Shown here one piece after another: positions 25,621-33,733 of a stretch of DNA of 64,000 nucleotides. Where the stretch lies: positions 1-64,000 of the forward strand of contig CAYOPD010000005.1 of NCBI GenBank assembly GCA_964405735.1. Direction: 5' to 3'. A model generated the notes under the pieces. The model was not told the DNA's origin. It made no database searches and saw nothing but the letters and a program-made list of their open reading frames with translations. Numbering within the stretch: position 1 is the stretch's first letter; every line of letters begins with the position of its first letter. Origin of the DNA: JADJLQ01 sp964405735. Lineage in GTDB: Bacteria > Bacteroidota > Bacteroidia > Chitinophagales > Saprospiraceae. A program made the position numbers and the translations under genes.

Positions 25621-28242
25621 ATGACTTCTTCGGAAATAAGGCGGCATTTTCTTGATTTTTTCAAATCGAAACAACATTTTATTGAAGAATCCGCACCCAT
25701 TGTACTCAAGAATGATCCCAGCCTTTTATTTACCAATGCCGGGATGAATCAGTTCAAAGATTTATTTCTGGGCAATAAACCGGTCGTACATCCCCGGATC
25801 GCCGATACTCAAAAATGCCTCCGCGTATCCGGCAAACACAACGACTTAGAGGAAGTGGGCCTGGATGGCACCCACCATACCATGTTTGAAATGCTGGGCA
25901 ACTGGTCCTTCGGGAATTATTTTAAGGAAGAAGCCATTGATTGGGCCTGGGAACTGCTCACCAGGGTTTACCGAATGGACCCGGAACGGCTCTATGCCAG
26001 CATATTCACCGGGGATGAAAAAGAAAACCTTGCCAGGGATACGGAAGCCGGAGCCTTCTGGAAAAAACACCTGCCCGAAGACCGGATCATCCTGGGTTCC
26101 AAAAAGGACAATTTTTGGGAAATGGGAGATACCGGACCCTGCGGCCCCTGTTCGGAAATTCACGTCGACCTTCGCACCGAAGAAGAAAGAAAAACCATCC
26201 CCGGCAGGGACCTGGTCAATACGGGCCATCCCCGGGTCGTAGAAATCTGGAACCTGGTATTCATTCAATTCAACCGTAAATCAGATGGCCATCTGGAGGA
26301 ACTGCCGGCAAAACATGTGGATACTGGGATGGGTTTTGAACGGCTCTGCATGGTGCTTCAGAACAAAACAGCGACCTACGATACGGATATATTCCGCGGC
26401 CTGATTGCCCATGTGGAGAAAGCCACCGGGATTGCCTACCGTGGTTCCTATGACCACGGCGCCAAATCCGATATCGCCATGCGGGTGCTAGCCGACCACA
26501 TCCGTGCCGTGGCTTTTACCATAGCCGACGGGGAATTGCCCGGTAACACCGGCGCGGGTTATGTGATCCGCAGGATCCTGCGCAGGGCTGTACGCTATTA
26601 TTATTCCTTTTTGAATATCCGCCATCCATTTTTTCATACGCTGGTACCCTTACTGGCAGATTATTTTAAAGAAGTGTTCCCGGGCCTGGACAAGCAGGAA
26701 GGATTTGTAAGCAAAGTGATTGAAGAAGAGGAAAAAGCGTTTCTCCGCACCCTCGAAGGCGGACTCAGGCGACTTGAAGCCCTTTCTGCCGGCTCAGGGA
26801 TTTTGAATGGATCAGCGGCATTTGAATTGTATGATACTTTTGGTTTCCCGATTGACCTCACGCGGCTGATCTGCGCTGAAAAGAACATGCAGGTAGATGA
26901 AGCCGGCTTTCAGCAGGAATTGGAGAAACAAAGATCAAGGTCCAGGGCTGCAGCCGTCACCGAAACCGGGGACTGGGTGGTCATGCTGGATCAGAAAGAA
27001 ACCCGGTTTATCGGATACGATCAACTGGAAGCTGAAGGAGTGAAAATCATCAAATACCGGACGGTCAAAACAAAAGACCGGACCGAACACCAACTGGTCC
27101 TTGATAAAACCCCGTTTTACCCTGAAGGAGGCGGCCAGATCGGCGACACCGGGATACTTCAAACAGCCAACGAAATCATCCGGGTACTAAACACCAAAAA
27201 AGAAATTGACCTGCCCCTGCATGTTGTGGATCAACTCCCGTCCGATCCCGGGGCGCTGTTCTTTGCAGCCGTGGATGAGCCCCGCAGAAAACGGATTCAG
27301 AACAATCACAGCGCTACCCACCTCCTGCACGCCGCCCTGAGAAAAGTCCTGGGACCACATGTGCATCAGAAGGGATCGCTGGTGAGTGAAAATTATTTGC
27401 GTTTTGACTTTTCCCATTTTCAGAAAGTAAGTGCGGAAGAACTTTCCCGGATCGAACACCTGGTGAATCAAAAGATCCGCGAAAACATCGCCATTCTGGA
27501 ACAACGCGATATCCCGATCCAGCAAGCCCAGGATGCCGGGGCCATGATGCTTTTTGGTGAAAAATACGGGGAAAGGGTCCGGATGATCACTTTCGACCCC
27601 GGATATTCCAGAGAACTTTGCGGGGGTTGCCATGTTTCAGCAACCGGCAATATCGGGTTGTTCCGAATCACCGGGGAATCCGCGGTGGCTGCAGGGGTGC
27701 GCAGGATCGAAGCCATCACCGGCGATGCAGTGGAACAATACATTGAAGAACAAAAACAACTGATTGACCGGATCCGGGAAGCGCTCAAAAATCCCAAGGA
27801 CGTACTGAATTCGCTCACCCACCTGGTGGATGAAAACAAAAACCTGAGGAGCCAGCTTGCCCTGTTCCAGGAAAAGGAAATCGCGAATCTTAAAAAGAAA
27901 CTAAAGGAGGAAGCCATCATCCGTGACGGGGTGCATTATGTGACCGGTCTGCTGGAAAACCTGGATGAGAAAGATGCCAAAACGCTGTCTTTCCAACTTG
28001 AAAAAGAATTGCCACCCGCTTATATTTTATTTGGTTTCATAAACGGCGGGAAGCCCATGCTGATGTTGCATCTGTCCAGGGAACTGGTGGAAAACAAAGG
28101 CATGAACGCGGTCAACCTGATCAAAAAACTGGCCATACATATCGAAGGGGGCGGAGGAGGTCAGCCGTTTTATGCAACAGCCGGTGGCAAAAATCCGGAT
28201 GGGCTGACCGCAGCCATCGTGGAGGCTTTACAGTCAGTATAA
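25621..28242 (+). CDS. alaS: alanyl-tRNA synthetase
   Basis: 873-residue AlaS. Class II catalytic core at the N-terminus (SSEIRRHFLDFF, motif 2 region, GDTGPCGPCSEIH), tRNA-recognition helices, the editing domain with zinc-binding HSATHLLH and CGGCHVSATG, and a C-terminal DHHA1-type domain (GGGGGQPFYATAGG). Full length. The downstream GH5 gene starts 11 bp after the stop and may be read through from this promoter. Confidence 0.96.
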   Translation: MTSSEIRRHFLDFFKSKQHFIEESAPIVLKNDPSLLFTNAGMNQFKDLFLGNKPVVHPRIADTQKCLRVSGKHNDLEEVGLDGTHHTMFEMLGNWSFGNYFKEEAIDWAWELLTRVYRMDPERLYASIFTGDEKENLARDTEAGAFWKKHLPEDRIILGSKKDNFWEMGDTGPCGPCSEIHVDLRTEEERKTIPGRDLVNTGHPRVVEIWNLVFIQFNRKSDGHLEELPAKHVDTGMGFERLCMVLQNKTATYDTDIFRGLIAHVEKATGIAYRGSYDHGAKSDIAMRVLADHIRAVAFTIADGELPGNTGAGYVIRRILRRAVRYYYSFLNIRHPFFHTLVPLLADYFKEVFPGLDKQEGFVSKVIEEEEKAFLRTLEGGLRRLEALSAGSGILNGSAAFELYDTFGFPIDLTRLICAEKNMQVDEAGFQQELEKQRSRSRAAAVTETGDWVVMLDQKETRFIGYDQLEAEGVKIIKYRTVKTKDRTEHQLVLDKTPFYPEGGGQIGDTGILQTANEIIRVLNTKKEIDLPLHVVDQLPSDPGALFFAAVDEPRRKRIQNNHSATHLLHAALRKVLGPHVHQKGSLVSENYLRFDFSHFQKVSAEELSRIEHLVNQKIRENIAILEQRDIPIQQAQDAGAMMLFGEKYGERVRMITFDPGYSRELCGGCHVSATGNIGLFRITGESAVAAGVRRIEAITGDAVEQYIEEQKQLIDRIREALKNPKDVLNSLTHLVDENKNLRSQLALFQEKEIANLKKKLKEEAIIRDGVHYVTGLLENLDEKDAKTLSFQLEKELPPAYILFGFINGGKPMLMLHLSRELVENKGMNAVNLIKKLAIHIEGGGGGQPFYATAGGKNPDGLTAAIVEALQSV

Positions 28243-28253
28243 CTATCTTTTCT

Positions 28254-29255
28254 ATGGATAAATGCATTCGTGTCAGTACCCTATTTCTTTTGTTTTGCCT
28301 CACCGCCGGATTGCCTGCACAACCAATCCTTTCCCGAATCCGGGTGGAGGGCAACAAATTGGTCAACGAACAAAATGAAACCCTGGTCTTCCGGGGTTAT
28401 AATACCAGCGATCCGGATAAGCTGGTTTACGATGGAAAGTGGAACAAAGCCTACTTTGAAGAAATCAGGGCATGGGGAGGAAAAATCGTGCGTTTTCCAG
28501 TCCATCCCGCCGCCTGGAGAAGACATGGGAAAAACAATTACCAGCGAATCCTGGATCAGGGCATCCAATGGGCGGGGGAGACGGGACTTTATGTGATCAT
28601 TGACTGGCACAGCATTGGCAATCTCAAATCCGGCTTATTTCAAAACGATTCCTATGAAACCAGCCTGAAAGAAACCTTCGAATTCTGGAGAGCCATGGCT
28701 ATCCGGTACAAAGACAATCCGGTGGTCGCTTTCTTTGAACTGTACAACGAGCCCACAGTATACAATGGCCAACTCGGAGCCTGCAGCTGGAGCGAATGGA
28801 AAACGATTAATGAAGAAATGATCACCATCATTCGGGCACATGGCTGCAAAGCCATACCCCTGGTAGCGGGTTTCAACTGGGCTTATGACCTGACCGTAAT
28901 TAAAGACGAACCCATAAACGCCCCCGGTATCGCTTATGTATCCCATCCCTATCCCCAGAAAAGGGATAAACCCTGGGAGCCAAAATGGACGGCAGACTGG
29001 GGTTTCGCGGCTGAAAAATATCCCCTCATCCTTACGGAAATTGGATTTTGCGGACCGGAGGAAACCGGTGCCCATATCCCCGTGATCAGTGATGAATCCT
29101 ATGGCGATGCCATCGTAAAATATTGCCAGGAAAGGGGCATCTCTTTTGTTGCCTGGGTATTCGATGCCAACTGGTCGCCCCGTATGTTCAGCGACTGGAA
29201 ATTCACACCGACCCGTCAGGGAAAGTATTTCAGGGAAGTTCTAACGAAGAAGTGA
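28254..29255 (+). CDS. secreted GH5-family glycoside hydrolase (cellulase-like)
   Basis: 333 residues with a signal peptide (cleavage after ...TAGLPAQ, about residue 23). The TIM-barrel of family 5 is recognisable: RFPVHPAAWR, IDWHSIG, the acid/base glutamate in FELYNEPT and the nucleophile in LILTEIGFCG. Likely an endo-beta-glucanase or mannanase-type enzyme in the periplasm or outside the cell; the exact substrate is not determined. No carbohydrate-binding module or sorting domain is attached. It follows alaS by 11 bp, an unusual housekeeping neighbour. Confidence 0.85.
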   Translation: MDKCIRVSTLFLLFCLTAGLPAQPILSRIRVEGNKLVNEQNETLVFRGYNTSDPDKLVYDGKWNKAYFEEIRAWGGKIVRFPVHPAAWRRHGKNNYQRILDQGIQWAGETGLYVIIDWHSIGNLKSGLFQNDSYETSLKETFEFWRAMAIRYKDNPVVAFFELYNEPTVYNGQLGACSWSEWKTINEEMITIIRAHGCKAIPLVAGFNWAYDLTVIKDEPINAPGIAYVSHPYPQKRDKPWEPKWTADWGFAAEKYPLILTEIGFCGPEETGAHIPVISDESYGDAIVKYCQERGISFVAWVFDANWSPRMFSDWKFTPTRQGKYFREVLTKK

Positions 29256-29608
29256 GAAGTTAGTTAGTCAGTTGGCTGGTTAATTAGTTGGTTAATTAGC
29301 AAAATTGCAAACTTGAGATCGTCAAACCAGGAGCAGGGTGGAAAGATTCGCATGGAAGACACTGTCAGGGAATTTGGTTCCCCTGCGGGCCTGCCCGACC
29401 AGCATTGTTTAATATTAGGTGGTCAGGCGCGGACAGGGCCGTTGTAAAAATTTCACGAACGGATTAGTCAGTTAGTTGGTGGTTCATGCTGATAGCCGAT
29501 AGCTGATAGCTCACAGCTCCCCGCTCTCCGCTGTTAAATTTAGATTAAGTGAATCGTTTTCAATACCTCGAAGGCCGAAAGACATCGTTTCCCGTCTAAA
29601 TCAACTTC
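29256..29608. repeat. 353-bp intergenic region with degenerate octad and heptad arrays
   Basis: Right after the GH5 stop (29259-29300) words such as AGTTAGTT, AGTCAGTT and AATTAGTT repeat every 8 bp. A second octad patch is at 29463-29486. From 29488 to 29533 a 7-bp array follows, with GCTGATA, GCCGATA, GCTGATA and then drifting copies. The stretch 29330-29450 holds GC-rich inverted words (for example GGCCTGCCCG) but no gene. No promoter match was found for the next gene. Confidence 0.5.
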
Positions 29609-30112
29609 ATGAAATCCAAAATACTGCGGGCATGGCTCCTCATGGGGCTTGGGCTTGGTTCCTGTCAGGTGGAACTTGAAAATCTTTTTGGAAAGGATAA
29701 CACCGGCGGCTATCCGGATGTCGACGAGGCCTTATGGCCTTATTTCCAGCGCTTCGAAGAAGAAGCGGCTGCAAGGGGGCTCAAAGTGGATCTTGCCGAT
29801 GCCTATATCACCGGTTATATTTCAGATATCAGCACGAGCCAGGTCATAGGCCAGTGTTCTTATTCCAGCAACGATCCTCACCGGGTAACCATTGACAAAC
29901 CTTTCTGGAACCAGGCTTCGGACCTGGCGCGGGAGTTTGTGGTTTTTCATGAACTGGGTCATTGTTACCTGGACCGTGTCCACGATGAGTCGATGGATGC
30001 ACGGGGTTTTTGCCTGAGCATCATGCGCAGTGGCACCGGGGCATGCAGGGATATGTACAACTCTGCGACCCGGAGTGGATTGGTCAATGAATTGTTTGCG
30101 GAGAAGCATTGA
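29609..30112 (+). CDS. putative zinc metallopeptidase lipoprotein
   Basis: 167 residues with a lipoprotein signal: hydrophobic segment then GLGLGSC, giving a lipidated cysteine near residue 19. The mature part contains HELGHCYLDRVHD, an HExxH zinc motif with further histidine and acidic residues, preceded by REFVVFHE. This pattern (HELGHC-x-L-x-R-x-H) recurs in small, uncharacterised Bacteroidota proteins. Activity is inferred only from the motif. It ends 6 bp from the convergent NlpC/P60 gene. Confidence 0.65.
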   Translation: MKSKILRAWLLMGLGLGSCQVELENLFGKDNTGGYPDVDEALWPYFQRFEEEAAARGLKVDLADAYITGYISDISTSQVIGQCSYSSNDPHRVTIDKPFWNQASDLAREFVVFHELGHCYLDRVHDESMDARGFCLSIMRSGTGACRDMYNSATRSGLVNELFAEKH

Positions 30113-30118
30113 TGGGAT

Positions 30119-31297
30119 TCAGTCGTAATAGGAGATATCGGCCAGGGGATAGATTCCATGTTCTTTTGGCGAGGATAAAGGCCGCGTCGCTCGTATAAGC
30201 GAGCTCAACCGGTATTCAGAGAAAGAAGGGTCGCCGCGGACCAGGCTCTCCATTCTTACATAACCGGAGGCATGGATGATTTTACCCTCTCCGGCATAGA
30301 TGGCTACATGAGTCACTTTTTCAGGATCGGTTGAAGTCGCTTTTCTTCCAAAAAATAAAAAATCACCGGGCCTCAGATTTTTCAGAGTGGTATCGGTTTC
30401 CACCGGGGCGCCCACGTTAACTTGCTGGGATGCATCCCTGGGCAATTGCCAGCCATGCTGGAACAGGACGGTTTTGGTAAATCCGCTGCAATCCATTCCA
30501 TTTCCCGAAGTGCCTCCCCAGAGATAGGGGCGGCCCAGATAGGTCCTGGCCGTGCGAACGATGTCCTCCCCGGAAGGCAGGGAATTAGCCTGAAATTTCC
30601 ATTCCTCCAGCCAGGTAGTATGAGAGGAAGGGATATAACCATTTCTTCCATCGGGAAAAGAAGCTTGAACAAAGTCCCCCCGGGTGTCTTCCAATTTCAT
30701 GATGATCCCGGATGAAAGGGGTGACAACCTCTCGGCCGACAACGAAGGGGCGGAAAATAAATAGGTCTGGTCCGCGATAATGATGATTTTTTGTCTGGCG
30801 ATCCAGGCTTTATAAGACGCGCTGTCCATCAGGTAAACGGCATCCTCGTCCACCCAGCCCAGATAATCATCGGGGGTCTGGGCATACAACCAGGTATTGG
30901 AATACTTATAAAGGCGCAACACGGTGCCACCGGGTGCCTGGGTAACCAACTCACTGCTATGGCCGGCCCTGCTGCGCATATTGGCCAACGGTATGGTCAC
31001 TACACCAAAATGATAACCTTCCAGGGAAGGCGAAGGAAGGACCCCGATGCTGTCCACAAATGAAATTCCTTCCAGCCTGTTGATCAATTCAGCTTTAGCC
31101 CTGTAATTGCCCACCTCTCCTTTTAATACCAGGGTGCTCCCATGGATAACCGGGGTGATGTCAAAAATGGCCGTCCTTTTATCTGGCGCATATTTATAAC
31201 GGAGTGAATCCAGGGCTTCCAGGACGCGTGCGTCTGGCACCGGTCGTGAAACACAATAAATAAAAAAGAAAGGAATGGCCAGCAGGTAATATTTCAT
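30119..31297 (-). CDS. SH3 and NlpC/P60 (C40) peptidase
   Basis: 392 residues, exported: N-terminal hydrophobic segment followed by a cysteine (FFFIYC), suggesting a lipoprotein. SH3-like repeats occupy about 110-260 (for example SRAGHSSELVTQAPGGTVLRL). The C-terminal NlpC/P60 domain shows the catalytic Cys in GNGMDCSGFTK, the His in THVAIYAG, and a third polar residue after KIIHASG. Such proteins cut the stem peptide of peptidoglycan, usually between D-Glu and the diamino acid, in recycling or remodelling. Length fits the DL-endopeptidase type. Confidence 0.88.
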   Translation of the reverse strand: MKYYLLAIPFFFIYCVSRPVPDARVLEALDSLRYKYAPDKRTAIFDITPVIHGSTLVLKGEVGNYRAKAELINRLEGISFVDSIGVLPSPSLEGYHFGVVTIPLANMRSRAGHSSELVTQAPGGTVLRLYKYSNTWLYAQTPDDYLGWVDEDAVYLMDSASYKAWIARQKIIIIADQTYLFSAPSLSAERLSPLSSGIIMKLEDTRGDFVQASFPDGRNGYIPSSHTTWLEEWKFQANSLPSGEDIVRTARTYLGRPYLWGGTSGNGMDCSGFTKTVLFQHGWQLPRDASQQVNVGAPVETDTTLKNLRPGDFLFFGRKATSTDPEKVTHVAIYAGEGKIIHASGYVRMESLVRGDPSFSEYRLSSLIRATRPLSSPKEHGIYPLADISYYD

Positions 31298-31301
31298 GAT
31301 A

Positions 31302-31309
31302 CAAAAGTA
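31302..31309 (-). promoter_or_regulatory. -7 promoter element for the NlpC/P60 gene
   Basis: Minus-strand TACTTTTG, exact TAnnTTTG match, only 4 bases before the ATG. A transcript from here would be leaderless or nearly so. Confidence 0.55.
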
Positions 31310-31399
31310 GAAAATATAAGGCCGAACCTCTCGTCTGAGATCCGGCCCTGTCCACCTACTCTTAGGGAAGAATAGTTCTTATATAATTTTATCCGGCGG

Positions 31400-32104
31400 T
31401 CAAATGGATTGAATGGAGCCACTGCCGGAGATGCCGGTTTTGATTTTAGGCTGGCCTTTATAACGAATGCTGCCGCTGCCTGAAATGCCTGCTTCGAGCA
31501 TATCGGTGGCCGAAACTTCACAAGAACCTGACCCCGAGATCCCAATCTTGACCTGGCTGGCCGAAAAATCAAGTGCTTTTACATTACCTGAGCCTGAAGT
31601 GCCTATTTTCAGATCATGGGTTTTGCCCTGCAGGTGAATGTTCCCCGAACCGCTGAGGCCACAATCCACACGGTTGGCTTCCACCATGACCTTGACCGTA
31701 CCAGAACCACTGACCCCAACATTAAAATCATCTGCGGTGAACATATTGGTAGTAATGATTGAGCCCGAACCTCCGAGGCCCACAGCCGTTAGTTTGGGCA
31801 GGGTGATTTTGATTTTAAGGTCTTCGTAATCGCCCCAGGTGTTTTTGGGGAATTTTATTTTCCACTTATTGTCGCTGACTTCGGTCTGGATCAGCTCGAT
31901 GATGTTGGCCTGGCCTTCCACCGTGATTTTTTGGGTAGAACCCTGGGTGATTTCCACATCGGCGGAAATATTGCTTTCGATTTTTTCAAAAGAAGCCAGG
32001 TCCAGGGTGCGGGTGACTCTGGGGCCGGTGCCTTTAATTTTCTGGCTAAGGGCCGTCTGCACTCCGGCAACGACCAGTATCAACAGGAGAATGATGTTTT
32101 TCAT
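31400..32104 (-). CDS. DUF2807 (head GIN) beta-helix protein, exported
   Basis: 234 residues with a signal peptide (...ALSQ). The rest is a right-handed beta-solenoid-like repeat with many GSGS words (GLGGSGS, GVSGSGT, GLSGSGN, GTSGSGN, GISGSGS) spaced about 20 residues apart, the mark of the DUF2807 / putative auto-transporter adhesin family. Residues 28-50 (TRTLDLASFEKIESNIS) are the typical start. The function is unknown; cell-surface or periplasmic location is likely. Confidence 0.87.
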   Translation of the reverse strand: MKNIILLLILVVAGVQTALSQKIKGTGPRVTRTLDLASFEKIESNISADVEITQGSTQKITVEGQANIIELIQTEVSDNKWKIKFPKNTWGDYEDLKIKITLPKLTAVGLGGSGSIITTNMFTADDFNVGVSGSGTVKVMVEANRVDCGLSGSGNIHLQGKTHDLKIGTSGSGNVKALDFSASQVKIGISGSGSCEVSATDMLEAGISGSGSIRYKGQPKIKTGISGSGSIQSI

Positions 32105-32164
32105 GTTTCTGAATTTTTTATTGTGCTATTAAGGACAGCCCGAATTCCCTGGGGTTGCATTCGA

Positions 32165-32416
32165 TTAATTATCTGACATATCCAGGTTGACGATCTTGAT
32201 CACCGAGACCACGGTTTTGCCCTGATTAAAACTATGTTTCAACTCCGTCTGAAGCAAATGCATGCAAGCGTCAAAATCGCCGGTGATCTGGGTGCTCATA
32301 GGAGTATTGCGCACCTCCACATTGCGGTATTGGCCGAGCCTGGAGAGCATTTCACGGATAGGACCGCTGTAGTTTTTATCCAGGGGGTATAAACTGAGAT
32401 CAATAGATATCGTCAT
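32165..32416 (-). CDS. thiamine-binding (YkoF/MTH1187-type) protein
   Basis: 83-residue protein with the small ferredoxin-like fold of thiamine-binding / YkoF-like proteins: start SIDLSLYPLDKNY, middle NTPMSTQITGDFDACM, end VVSVIKIVN. Relatives bind thiamine or hydroxymethylpyrimidine. It lies 30 bp after the MFS gene, so it may be co-transcribed with it; that would make the transporter a candidate for a thiamine-related solute, but this is a guess. Confidence 0.7.
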   Translation of the reverse strand: MTISIDLSLYPLDKNYSGPIREMLSRLGQYRNVEVRNTPMSTQITGDFDACMHLLQTELKHSFNQGKTVVSVIKIVNLDMSDN

Positions 32417-32446
32417 AATACAAATGTTTTATTCCAACAAGCGAGT

Positions 32447-33607
32447 CTATAATTTCAGCCGGGTAGATAAATATACCCAGACGAGCCCGGCAAGGCAAAC
32501 TAAAAACAAGGCAGCCTGCAAATTGATCGCCTTGGAGATAAACCCTATGATCACCGGACCACCCAGAAAGGTCGTTACTGAAAAGGTGTTGAGTGTTGCC
32601 AGGCCAACGCCTTTCGCCAGGTTGGGTAAGCGGGTGGCGGCTCCGTACATGATAGGCGCACCGCAAGAAACACCCAGGCCTACCAACCCGAAAGCCGCTA
32701 TGCAGATCCAGGTTTTTGGGAAAAAGACGGCGACGGCAATGGCCATCGCGCTCATCAATCCCCCAAATTTCAGAATGGACTGGGCCCCGTAACGGGGGAT
32801 AAAATAGTCGCCGGAAAAACGGCCCATGGCCATAAAAAAAGAATAACTGGCAAGCCCCCACCCAATCAGGTATTCCGGCGCGGCAACCACGTCCCGGAGA
32901 TAAACCGCCGTCCAGTCCGCCATGGATCCCTCGGTGAGATTGGTACACAGGGCTATTCCTATCATCAAGAGGAGCGGGCCTTTGGGAAAGGTAAATCTGG
33001 GTTTTACCGGCTCTTCATCCGGAGTGAGGTCCTCTTCAATTTGAAGGATCTGGCTCCGCACCATCAGCCAGATCAACAACATTAAACCGGATATGATCAG
33101 GCTCTGCAGGACTGGCGGTGTTTTGAGCCCAATCAGGGTAGAGGCCATCAGCGAACCCAGCATCAGGCCGAGGCTGAACAACCCATGACAGGTGGACATG
33201 ATATGGTGTTTGAACCGGTGTTCGATGATGGAGGCACAGGTATTCATCGATACATTGGTAAAAGCGATCATGATCCCGGTCACAAACAACCCGAGCCCTA
33301 CTCCCCAGGCAACCGGGGACAGCACCGGGAGCAGGTAACACAAGGACATGGCTACCATGGCCGTCAGCGTCATTTTCTGCATACCATAACGGTGAATAAA
33401 CCAGGAAGAGGCCGGGTTGGCCAATGCCGCGCCCACGGGCATACAAAGGATGATGAGCCCGAGTTGAGCGTCATCAAGCCCAAACTTGGATTTGATGATG
33501 GGGATCAACGTCGCCCAATTGCCAAACAGGGTACCCATGACCAGGAAAACCGCACCCACGGCCACACTTTGCCGATGCGACAAAAACCTCAGTAAATGTG
33601 AAAACAT
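32447..33607 (-). CDS. MFS transporter
   Basis: 386 residues with about twelve membrane segments. The loop between segments 2 and 3 carries a weak MFS motif (SSWFIHRYGMQKM). The sequence resembles the YbjJ/fucose-permease-like branch (start GTLFGNWATLIPIIKSKFGL). Substrate unknown. The thiamine-binding gene follows 30 bp downstream on the same strand. It has its own promoter element between a degenerate heptad array and the ATG. Confidence 0.83.
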   Translation of the reverse strand: MFSHLLRFLSHRQSVAVGAVFLVMGTLFGNWATLIPIIKSKFGLDDAQLGLIILCMPVGAALANPASSWFIHRYGMQKMTLTAMVAMSLCYLLPVLSPVAWGVGLGLFVTGIMIAFTNVSMNTCASIIEHRFKHHIMSTCHGLFSLGLMLGSLMASTLIGLKTPPVLQSLIISGLMLLIWLMVRSQILQIEEDLTPDEEPVKPRFTFPKGPLLLMIGIALCTNLTEGSMADWTAVYLRDVVAAPEYLIGWGLASYSFFMAMGRFSGDYFIPRYGAQSILKFGGLMSAMAIAVAVFFPKTWICIAAFGLVGLGVSCGAPIMYGAATRLPNLAKGVGLATLNTFSVTTFLGGPVIIGFISKAINLQAALFLVCLAGLVWVYLSTRLKL

Positions 33608-33621
33608 ATAGTTAGGAGGGG

Positions 33622-33629
33622 CAAAGATA
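33622..33629 (-). promoter_or_regulatory. -7 promoter element for the MFS gene
   Basis: Minus-strand TATCTTTG, exact TAnnTTTG match, 14 bases before the MFS ATG and just after the heptad array. Confidence 0.5.
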
Positions 33630-33633
33630 GAGG

Positions 33634-33733
33634 ATTGAGGTTATTGAGGTTTGAGGTTAGAGGTTTGAGGTTAGAGGTCGGAGGTTAGAGGTTTGAGGGG
33701 CCCTCATACCTCATACCTCATACCTCTAACCTA
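33634..33733. repeat. head-to-head heptad array, hairpin-forming
   Basis: From 33634 to 33697 7-bp words on GAGGTTA, GAGGTTT and GAGGTCG repeat in register. At the perfect palindrome GGGCCC (33698-33703) the orientation flips, and words CCTCATA (three copies) then CCTCTAA follow to about 33733. The flipped half contains the decarboxylase stop codon (33718-33720) and codes its last residues. A transcript of either strand could fold into a long stem. Confidence 0.6.
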
